A stretch of 7,692 nt of DNA from CAZOBJ01 sp964577825. Its GTDB lineage: Bacteria > Planctomycetota > SZUA-567 > JAFGNG01. Under the pieces are notes generated by a model. That model had not been told where the DNA came from, searched no databases, and saw nothing but the letters and a program-made list of their open reading frames with translations. The DNA is taken from NCBI GenBank assembly GCA_964577825.1, contig CAZOBJ010000130.1:1-7692 (forward strand), read 5' to 3'. Positions 1 through 7,692 of this stretch are shown piece by piece. Numbering within the stretch: position 1 is the first letter of the stretch; the number at the start of each line of letters is the position of its first letter. A program made the translations under genes and the position numbers.

Positions 1-244
1 AGATGATGTCCTTGTACTTGATGCCCTTGTACTTGCCGCAGGAGCACTCCCAGTCCCGCTCCGGGCCGAAGATGCGCTCGCAGAAGAGCCCGTCCTTCTC
101 CGGCCGGTACGTGCGGTAGTTGATCGTCTCCGGCTTCTTCACCTCGCCGTAGGACCAGCTGCGGATGTCGTTCGGACTGGCCAGACGGATGGTGATCGAG
201 CCGTATTCATTGATGCTCTCGTAGTGGGTCGAGGCGGCGGTCAT
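1..244 (-). CDS. rpoC: RNA polymerase beta' subunit, N-terminal 81 residues (partial)
   Basis: This is the start of the beta' subunit, which carries the catalytic Asp triad of RNA polymerase (outside the window) and clamps the DNA. The 81 visible residues match the family N-terminus closely: an INEYGSITIRLASP stretch (residues 11-24), the IRSWSYGEVKKPETINYRTY block, then PEKDGLFCERIFGP. Cys67 and Cys69 (ECSCGKYKG) form the first half of the N-terminal four-Cys zinc ribbon; the other two Cys lie past the window edge. The ATG at 244-242 is the only possible start: the frame has a TGA at 265-263 and no other start codon between. AAGGA sits 3 nt upstream, a short spacing. The gene lies 51 nt after rpoB and is presumably co-transcribed with it. 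It is truncated by the window edge and shows no sign of damage. Confidence 0.98.
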   Translation of the reverse strand, partial: MTAASTHYESINEYGSITIRLASPNDIRSWSYGEVKKPETINYRTYRPEKDGLFCERIFGPERDWECSCGKYKGIKYKDII

Positions 245-295
245 AAGTCCTTCATCCCCATCTCAGGGCCAGCAAAACCGATGCGGGCGTCCGGG

Positions 296-4000
<3,705 letters not shown>

Positions 4001-4027
4001 CGTACCTCCTCATCGCGCCGGAACGCA

Positions 4028-4065
4028 CGGACAGCAACGGTCCGCGCACCCCGGGGAGCGTGCGC
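4028..4065 (-). promoter_or_regulatory. two adjacent hairpins in the rplL-rpoB spacer
   Basis: In the 68-nt spacer after the rplL stop, the transcript can first form a 6-bp stem GCGCAC/GTGCGC (4065-4060 with 4049-4044) around a 10-nt loop containing CCCGGG. It can then form a 5-bp stem CGGAC/GTCCG (4044-4040 with 4032-4028) around a 7-nt loop. The two share base 4044, so they can barely coexist or may compete. No U-run follows, so neither is a standard intrinsic terminator. In E. coli the equivalent spacer holds an attenuator and an RNase III site that lower rpoB output relative to rplL. A similar role here is inference. Confidence 0.45.
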
Positions 4066-4068
4066 CGG

Positions 4069-4488
4069 TTACTTGATCTCCACGCTTGCGCCGACCTCGG
4101 TCAGCGCGGTCTGGATCTTCTCGGCCTCCTCGCGGTCCACGTCCTCCTTCACGTTCGTGGGCGCGGAGTCGGCCAGGGCCTTGGCCTCCTTGAGGCCCAG
4201 CCCGGTGATCTCGCGCAGGGCCTTGATCACCTGGATCTTCTGCTGGCCCGCGCTCTGGAGCACCACGTTAACCGTGCTGGGGGCCTCTTCCTCGGCCTCG
4301 CCGCCGGCCCCGCCGCCCGGAGCGGCCATCATCACCGCGCCGCCGCCGGCGGGCTCGATGCCGTGGGTGTCCTTCAGGTAGTCGGCGAGCTCCTTGGCCT
4401 GCAGCAGGGTGAGCCCCGCGATCTTGTCGCCGAGCTCCTTGATCTCTGCGGCGACCTCTTTGGTTTCCACTTGCGCTTCGGCAGCCAT
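4069..4488 (-). CDS. rplL: 50S ribosomal protein L7/L12, 139 aa
   Basis: L7/L12 forms the flexible stalk of the large subunit, present in several copies, and recruits and stimulates translation GTPases such as EF-Tu and EF-G. The N-terminal dimerisation domain (about 1-43, including LTLLQAKELADYLKD) binds the L10 C-terminal helix. A Gly/Ala/Glu-rich hinge with two Met (about 46-69) follows. The globular C-terminal domain (70-139) carries the near-invariant KIQVIKALREITGLGLKEAK helix-turn-helix that contacts the factors. The length is slightly above the usual 120-130, owing to a longer N-terminus and hinge. The start is the ATG at 4488, with GGGGAGGT 10 nt upstream, a long spacing. The gene sits after rplJ, as is normal, but behind an unusually long 138-nt spacer. 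Stop is TAA. Confidence 0.98.
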   Translation of the reverse strand: MAAEAQVETKEVAAEIKELGDKIAGLTLLQAKELADYLKDTHGIEPAGGGAVMMAAPGGGAGGEAEEEAPSTVNVVLQSAGQQKIQVIKALREITGLGLKEAKALADSAPTNVKEDVDREEAEKIQTALTEVGASVEIK

Positions 4489-4626
4489 TGTCTTCTGTAC
4501 CTCCCCTTCGTCCTTGTCCTTCGGTCAGGAGCCGGGAGCCTGTCTGCGCAACGGTGCGACCGCGGCCCTCGACCTGTCTCACATCTGTCCAACGCGTGAC
4601 CGTCCGTCGGTGCCACGCAATCCCGT
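4489..4626 (-). promoter_or_regulatory. rplJ-rplL spacer with repeated SD-like purine motifs
   Basis: This 138-nt spacer encodes nothing recognisable. Its last 25 nt before rplL are purine-rich and hold three SD-like motifs in a row: AAGGA at about 4521-4517, AAGGA at about 4515-4511, then GGGGAGGT at about 4506-4499. Further upstream a weak 4-bp stem ACCG/CGGT is possible at about 4611-4599, and AGACAGG occurs twice. No convincing -35/-10 pair is visible. Because L12 is needed in several copies per ribosome, a leader that boosts rplL translation is plausible. That is inference. Confidence 0.35.
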
Positions 4627-5154
4627 TCAGCTCGCCTCGGCCTTCTCGCGCATGCTCACCAGGCCCTGAATGCACGCGGCCAAGGTGCCCGCCGGGCCCA
4701 GCAGCGCTCCGCCCACGCGTCCGCCCGGGCCCAGGGCCGCGCCCGAGATGCGGCCCTGCAGCTCCTCCTTCGTGGCCGCGTCGGCCAGGCCCCGGGCGGC
4801 CTCGGCGTCGAGCACGGTGCGCTCGACCACCGCGCCGCGGAAGACCACCTCGTGGTGCTCGCGGGCGAAGTCGCGGATCGTGCGCGCCATGCGCACGGGA
4901 TCCGTGCCACGAACGAACGCCACCTGGCCCTCCAGAATGCGGTCCACGCCGGGGACGCCGATCTCCTCGAAGGCGAGCTTGGCGATGCGGTTCTTCACCA
5001 GGCGCATGTTCAGGTCGCGGTCCGCGAGCGTGGCGCGCAGGGCGTCGGTGCGCACCACGTCCAGACCCTCGTACCCGATCGCGATCAGATGCTCGGCGTC
5101 GCGATACCGGTCGACCATCTCCTGGCGCATCAGGCGGTTGATTCGGTTCGGCAT
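4627..5154 (-). CDS. rplJ: 50S ribosomal protein L10, 175 aa
   Basis: L10 anchors the L7/L12 dimers to the 23S rRNA stalk base, next to L11; in many bacteria it also represses its own operon by binding the leader mRNA. The N-terminal rRNA-binding domain runs from residue 1 to about 100. It includes the family signature LVKNRIAKLAFEEIG (52-66) and the EGQVAFVRGTDP stretch (75-86). The C-terminal helix that would carry L12 dimers is about 145-174. The length is typical. The ATG at 5154 has GGAGGAG ending 4 nt upstream, a strong site that fixes the start. The next in-frame Met is residue 9 and lacks such a site. A small hairpin lies just upstream. The gene follows rplA by 40 nt. Stop is TGA. Confidence 0.97.
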   Translation of the reverse strand: MPNRINRLMRQEMVDRYRDAEHLIAIGYEGLDVVRTDALRATLADRDLNMRLVKNRIAKLAFEEIGVPGVDRILEGQVAFVRGTDPVRMARTIRDFAREHHEVVFRGAVVERTVLDAEAARGLADAATKEELQGRISGAALGPGGRVGGALLGPAGTLAACIQGLVSMREKAEAS

Positions 5155-5168
5155 TGCTCTCCTCCACG

Positions 5169-5183
5169 CCGCCCGGCGGGCGG
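5169..5183 (-). promoter_or_regulatory. small GC hairpin in the rplA-rplJ spacer
   Basis: A perfect 6-bp stem CCGCCC/GGGCGG with a 3-nt loop lies inside the 40-nt spacer, 3 nt upstream of the rplJ ribosome-binding site (GGAGGAG, 5165-5159). When folded it would sit next to the site and could modulate rplJ initiation. L10 leader regulation is known in other bacteria, but the L10-binding structure cannot be recognised here, so function is inference and chance is possible in such GC-rich DNA. Confidence 0.3.
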
Positions 5184-5194
5184 GTCGATCTTCC

Positions 5195-5881
5195 TCACAC
5201 GGCCACGCGGTACCCGAGGCCCATGGTGCTCGACAACGTCGCCGTCTGGATGAACTGGCCCTTTACCGCGGCCGGTCGCAGGCTGCGCAGGTGGTTCAGA
5301 AGCGCCTGCACGTTGTCCGCGAGCTGTTGTTCGGTGAAGTCGGCGCGGCCCACGCATACACTCAGGTTCCCCTGGGGGTCGTTGCGGAACTCGATGCGTC
5401 CGCCGGCGAATTCCTTGACCGCGTCGGCCACGTTGGGGGTCACCGTGCCGCTCTTCGGACTGGGCATCAGGCCCTTGGGCCCCAACAGCCGGCCGAGCTT
5501 GCCCACGTGACGCATCATGGACGGATGCGCCACAGCCACGTCGAAGTCCATCCATCCGCCCTGCACGCGCTCCACGAGCTCCTGGCCGCCGGCCTCCACC
5601 GCGCCCGCCTCGCGCGCGGCCTCGGCGTCCGGGCCCTCGGCGAAGGCCACCACCCGCACGGCCTTGCCCGTGCCGTGCGGCAGGGAAAAGCTCCCGCGCA
5701 CGAGCTGGTCGGCCTGGCGCGTGTCGATATTGAGGTCCAGGGCCAGGTCCACGCTCTCGGCGAACTTGGCGCTGGCCCCCTGCTTGACCAGGCGCACGGT
5801 CTCCTCTACCGGCCGCGGGGTGCGCGGATCCTCGGGGCCCTCTTCGAGCAGGGCTTGGTACCGTTTACTGTGCTGCCGCAT
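5195..5881 (-). CDS. rplA: 50S ribosomal protein L1, 228 aa
   Basis: L1 forms the mobile stalk near the ribosomal E site that helps release deacylated tRNA; in many bacteria it also represses translation of the L11-L1 mRNA. The N-terminus SKRYQALLE (5-13) is typical. GPKGLMPSPKSGTVTPNV (134-151) is the diagnostic L1 signature, and the C-terminus carries the usual TLSSTMG segment (215-221). The 228-aa length is normal. The frame is open further upstream, but that extension is out-of-frame rplK sequence with no L1 similarity. The ATG at 5881 is therefore chosen, supported by GGGAG at 5895-5891, 9 nt upstream and inside rplK. The gene overlaps the end of rplK by 17 nt, which suggests translational coupling. 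Stop is TGA. Confidence 0.97.
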   Translation of the reverse strand: MRQHSKRYQALLEEGPEDPRTPRPVEETVRLVKQGASAKFAESVDLALDLNIDTRQADQLVRGSFSLPHGTGKAVRVVAFAEGPDAEAAREAGAVEAGGQELVERVQGGWMDFDVAVAHPSMMRHVGKLGRLLGPKGLMPSPKSGTVTPNVADAVKEFAGGRIEFRNDPQGNLSVCVGRADFTEQQLADNVQALLNHLRSLRPAAVKGQFIQTATLSSTMGLGYRVAV

Positions 5882-6332
5882 CGCTGGTTGCTCCCGTGGG
5901 CGCCATGCCCTCGACGTCGATGCCCATGCTCCGCGCTGTGCCGGCGATGATCTGCACCGCGGCGTCCAGGTCGCGGGCGTTGAGGTCTTCCTGCTTGGTC
6001 TTGGCGATCTCTTCCAGGTCCTGCCGGCTGACCGTGCCCACCTTCTCGCGGTTGGGCACGCCGCTGCCGGTGGCGATGCCGGCCGCGCGCTTGAGCAGCA
6101 CCGCCGCGGGCGGGCTCTTGACCACGAAGTCAAAGGTGCGGTCCCGGTACACGGTGATGATGACGGGCACGATCAGGCCGCGGCTCTCCTGAGTGCGGTC
6201 GTTGAACTGGCTGATGAAGTCGTTGATCGGCACGCCGTGCTGCCCGAGCGCCGGGCCCACCGGCGGCGCCGGGGTGGCCTGGCCGGCCGGGCACTGGAGC
6301 TTGATCTTGGTCTGGATCTCTTTCTTCGCCAT
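5865..6332 (-). CDS. rplK: 50S ribosomal protein L11, 155 aa
   Basis: L11 binds the GTPase-associated region of 23S rRNA at the base of the L12 stalk and takes part in factor binding and stringent-response sensing. The N-terminal domain has the proline-rich segment PAGQATPAPPVGPALGQHGV (15-34), which in the family lies at the thiostrepton site. The C-terminal rRNA-binding domain runs from about 72, with KSPPAAVLLKRAAG (72-85) and the closing IIAGTARSMGIDVEG. Typical L11 ends near residue 141. This one carries about 14 extra residues (MAPTGATSDAAAQ), part of which is encoded by the overlap with rplA. The start is the ATG at 6332, with GGAG 7 nt upstream directly after the nusG stop. The nusG-rplK gap is only 12 nt, so there is no independent leader. 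Stop is TAA. Confidence 0.98.
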   Translation of the reverse strand: MAKKEIQTKIKLQCPAGQATPAPPVGPALGQHGVPINDFISQFNDRTQESRGLIVPVIITVYRDRTFDFVVKSPPAAVLLKRAAGIATGSGVPNREKVGTVSRQDLEEIAKTKQEDLNARDLDAAVQIIAGTARSMGIDVEGMAPTGATSDAAAQ

Positions 6333-6344
6333 CCTGCGTCTCCG

Positions 6345-6872
6345 TCAGGTCCGCTCGACCTGGTAGTACTCCAGCTCCACGGGCGTGGACCGCCCGAAGA
6401 TGTGGACGTTGACCCGCAACAGCCCCTTGGCGGGGAACACCTCTTCCACAAAGCCCTCGTAGTTCTGGAACGGGCCCTCCCGGATGCGCACCCGCTCGCC
6501 CACCTCGAACTCGATTTTGGGCTTGGGCTTCTCCTTCTGGGCGTCGATGTCCTTGAGGATCTTGCCGATCTCCTCCTCCGCCAAGGGCATCGGCTCCCGG
6601 GGATTCGGAGACACGAACCCGGTCACCCCGGTCGTCTCCGTGATCGTGTACCAGGCCTCGTCGGTCAGGTCCATTTCCAGGAACAGGTACCCCGGATAGG
6701 TCTTCTGCTCCACGATGCGCTTCTTGCCGCCCCGGATCTCGGCCATGTGCTCGGTCGGGATCAGGATCTTGCGCACCTCGTCGTGAAGTCCGGCGAGACG
6801 GATGCGTTCCTCCAGCAGGCCACTGATGCGCTCCTCGCGCTCGGGCTGCACCTTGACGGCGTACCAGGCCAT
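6345..6872 (-). CDS. nusG: transcription termination/antitermination factor NusG, 175 aa
   Basis: NusG binds the beta' clamp to modulate pausing and, through its KOW domain, contacts Rho or ribosomal protein S10. The N-terminal NGN domain begins with MAWYAVKVQPERE and includes YPGYLFLEMDL (59-69). A charged Lys/Pro linker follows at about 110-119. The KOW domain (about 122-170) shows VGERVRIREGPFQNYEG. No domain II insertion is present, and the length is typical. I chose the ATG at 6872 because family members start with Met-x-Trp-Tyr. An in-frame ATG at 6902 (TGATG overlap with the secE stop) would add ten residues that look unlike NusG and has only a weak ribosome site. GGAG lies 3 nt before the chosen start, which is close. 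The gene is co-directional with secE (29-nt gap). Stop is TGA. Confidence 0.95.
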   Translation of the reverse strand: MAWYAVKVQPEREERISGLLEERIRLAGLHDEVRKILIPTEHMAEIRGGKKRIVEQKTYPGYLFLEMDLTDEAWYTITETTGVTGFVSPNPREPMPLAEEEIGKILKDIDAQKEKPKPKIEFEVGERVRIREGPFQNYEGFVEEVFPAKGLLRVNVHIFGRSTPVELEYYQVERT

Positions 6873-6901
6873 AGACTCCGTTCCGTTCGCGCGCCCCGGC
6901 A

Positions 6902-7303
6902 TCAGTACAGGATCCGCAAGGCGCCTTGCTGCCAGACCAGGGTGAGCACCTGGTCGGTGACATAGATGAACAGCGTCAGCACAATCACCGTAACGATCAC
7001 CACGTAGGTCGCGGCCCAGGCCTCGGCCTTGGGGCTGAACATCGGCTGGGTGTCGGGCCAGACCACCTTGCGCAGCTCGGCGTCCATCTCAATGAGAAAG
7101 TCGCTCGACCCGGCCCGGAACAGGGCCACCCAGGCCCCCACGGCCAGGATGCCCAGGAAAACGACCACCGGCACCACCAGGTCCACCCACGGCCACTCGC
7201 CCAGGAGCACCCGGTACGCGCTGTGGCTCGTGTACAACCCGAACAGGCCCAGCAGCACCACGGCGCCGATGCGAGAGGTCATCCCCTGGCCGGGCTTGTA
7301 CAC
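6902..7303 (-). CDS. secE: preprotein translocase subunit SecE, 133 aa, three membrane spans
   Basis: SecE clamps SecY in the SecYEG channel of the inner membrane. The protein starts at a GTG (7303-7301), giving MYKPGQG, with GGGAG 6 nt upstream; no ATG lies in frame upstream. An internal ATG at residue 8 is possible but would cut the YKPGQG motif, which I associate with planctomycete SecE. Hydrophobic spans lie at about 12-34, 39-62 and 99-124. The conserved SecE core runs from about 67: DFLIEMDAELRKVVWPDTQ holds the amphipathic helix and the Val-Trp-Pro turn before the last span. The first two spans are accessory, as in three-span SecE proteins of E. coli type. It sits between tRNA-Trp and nusG, the usual place. 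Stop is TGA, sharing its A with a possible nusG ATG. Confidence 0.93.
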   Translation of the reverse strand: MYKPGQGMTSRIGAVVLLGLFGLYTSHSAYRVLLGEWPWVDLVVPVVVFLGILAVGAWVALFRAGSSDFLIEMDAELRKVVWPDTQPMFSPKAEAWAATYVVIVTVIVLTLFIYVTDQVLTLVWQQGALRILY

Positions 7304-7334
7304 CGTTGGCTCCCTGTGCGCACTTGCGCGTATC

Positions 7335-7359
7335 GGCCCCGCGCGGCCGGCGCGGGGCC
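7335..7359 (-). other. strong 10-bp hairpin between tRNA-Trp and secE
   Basis: The transcript can form a perfect 10-bp stem GGCCCCGCGC/GCGCGGGGCC (7359-7350 with 7344-7335) with a 5-nt loop. It begins 14 nt after the tRNA CCA end and finishes 31 nt before the secE start. No U-run follows, so a classical intrinsic terminator is unlikely. It may be a processing or stabilising element separating the mature tRNA from the secE mRNA, or an attenuator. A smaller stem GCGC/GCGC with a 4-nt loop (7329-7318) follows, near the secE ribosome-binding site. Structure is seen; role is inference. Confidence 0.5.
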
Positions 7360-7373
7360 TCGTGAGACGTCAA

Positions 7374-7449
7374 TGGCACGAGAGGAGGGACTTGAACCCC
7401 CAACCGCTGGTTTTGGAAACCAGTGCTCTGCCAATTGAGCTACTCTCGT
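7374..7449 (-). tRNA. tRNA-Trp, anticodon CCA
   Basis: The 76-nt gene folds into a complete cloverleaf. The acceptor stem is ACGAGAG/CTCTCGT, the D arm GCTC/GAGC with a GG-containing loop AATTGGCA, and the anticodon arm CTGGT/ACCAG with loop TTCCAAA. The variable region is CGGTT. The T arm is GGGGG/CCCTC with one G-U pair and loop TTCAAGT. The discriminator base is G73, as in bacterial tRNA-Trp, and CCA is encoded. The anticodon CCA reads UGG, so it charges tryptophan. It lies between rpmG and secE, a common bacterial location, and is probably cut from a polycistronic transcript, since only 21 nt separate it from the rpmG stop. Confidence 0.97.
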
Positions 7450-7470
7450 GCGCCCTTGCCTTGTTCACGG

Positions 7471-7626
7471 CTACTTTTTGCGGCGCTCCGCGTGCTTCGT
7501 ATGCTTGCGGCAGTGCTTGCAATACTTGTTCAGCGACAGGCGCGGCGTACCGCCGCCGGTCTGCCGGCTGGTGATATAGTTGCGCGCTCCGCACGGCTCG
7601 CACTGCAGCGCGACGTATTCGCGCAT
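7471..7626 (-). CDS. rpmG: 50S ribosomal protein L33, 51 aa, zinc-binding (C+) form
   Basis: L33 is a small large-subunit protein near the E site. The 51-residue product starts MREYVALQCEPCGARNYIT and ends in a basic tail (HAERRKK). Two CxxC pairs, C9-x-x-C12 and C36-x-x-C39, form the zinc ribbon of the C+ type, so its abundance may depend on zinc. The core motif KYCKHCRKHTKH (34-45) is typical of the family. The ATG at 7626 has GGAG about 7 nt upstream. The gene begins 16 nt after the tuf stop and is followed at 21 nt by tRNA-Trp. Stop is TAG, as in tuf. No zinc-free paralogue is visible in the window. Confidence 0.96.
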   Translation of the reverse strand: MREYVALQCEPCGARNYITSRQTGGGTPRLSLNKYCKHCRKHTKHAERRKK

Positions 7627-7642
7627 GCCCGGCTCCTCGGCC

Positions 7643-7692
7643 CTACTCGATGACCTGGGTGACCACGCCGCTGCCCACGGTGCGGCCGCCCT
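7643..7692 (-). CDS. tuf: elongation factor Tu, C-terminal 15 residues (partial)
   Basis: Only the last 15 codons and the stop are inside the window. They read GGRTVGSGVVTQVIE, the highly conserved end of EF-Tu domain III (family form GGRTVGAGVVTKI.E). EF-Tu carries aminoacyl-tRNA to the ribosome as a GTP complex. The gene lies directly upstream of rpmG with a 16-nt gap, the usual order, and the promoter driving the start of this block is presumably at or before tuf, outside the window. The stop is TAG. Whether this is one of two tuf copies cannot be told. Confidence 0.93.
   Translation of the reverse strand, partial: GGRTVGSGVVTQVIE

Noticed and set aside
245..295. rpoB-rpoC spacer as a regulatory site
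   Set aside because: Its 51 nt hold only the rpoC ribosome-binding region; I saw no stable hairpin, repeat or promoter.
4587..4592. TTGGAC in the rplJ-rplL spacer as a possible -35 box
   Set aside because: No -10 hexamer is found at 16-18 nt spacing; the sequence there is GGGCCG-like.
5882..6133. N-terminal extension of the rplA frame
   Set aside because: The added residues are rplK read in another frame and do not resemble L1; the ATG at 5881 gives a full-length normal L1.
5517..6965. A 482-codon plus-strand frame across rplA, rplK, nusG and secE
   Set aside because: It is antisense to four conserved genes, has low-complexity composition, and has no convincing ribosome site or motif.
7368..7373. 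TTGACG just after the tRNA, resembling a -35 promoter box
   Set aside because: The position 17 nt downstream is CG-rich hairpin sequence with no TATAAT-like -10 box.

Overview
The window is the conserved translation/transcription gene block found in most bacteria, read entirely from the minus strand. In transcription order (right to left) it holds: the 3' end of tuf (EF-Tu), rpmG (L33), tRNA-Trp(CCA), secE, nusG, rplK (L11), rplA (L1), rplJ (L10), rplL (L7/L12), rpoB (RNA polymerase beta, complete) and the 5' end of rpoC (beta'). No gene is supported on the plus strand. The long plus-strand open frames are GC-rich mirror frames of rpoB and its neighbours.

The DNA is GC-rich, and most starts have a recognisable Shine-Dalgarno sequence. 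The host is a bacterium of a high-GC lineage. The protein style points to the Planctomycetota or a nearby PVC-type lineage: a SecE opening with Tyr-Lys-Pro-Gly-Gln-Gly before three membrane spans, the form of L10 and NusG, RpoC text such as IRSWSYGEVKKPETINYRTY, and a beta subunit with an E. coli-like helical insertion near the flap. This placement rests on family memory and was not computed.

Layout: tuf and rpmG are 16 nt apart. tRNA-Trp follows 21 nt after rpmG. A 70-nt spacer with a very stable 10-bp hairpin separates it from secE. secE, nusG and rplK are tightly packed; rplK overlaps rplA by 17 nt. rplJ follows after 40 nt. The largest gap, 138 nt, precedes rplL. rplL and rpoB are 68 nt apart with two adjacent hairpins, and rpoB and rpoC are 51 nt apart. 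No gene-free stretch exceeds 300 nt.

Together the genes make the elongation factor that delivers aminoacyl-tRNA, the L11/L1/L10/L12 stalk proteins of the large ribosomal subunit that recruit it, the antitermination factor NusG, the SecE translocon subunit, and the two catalytic subunits of RNA polymerase. I found no undescribed system. What merits a second look is mostly in the spacers (hairpins, repeated ribosome-binding-like motifs), the rplK/rplA overlap, and natural substitutions in the rifamycin pocket of RpoB.
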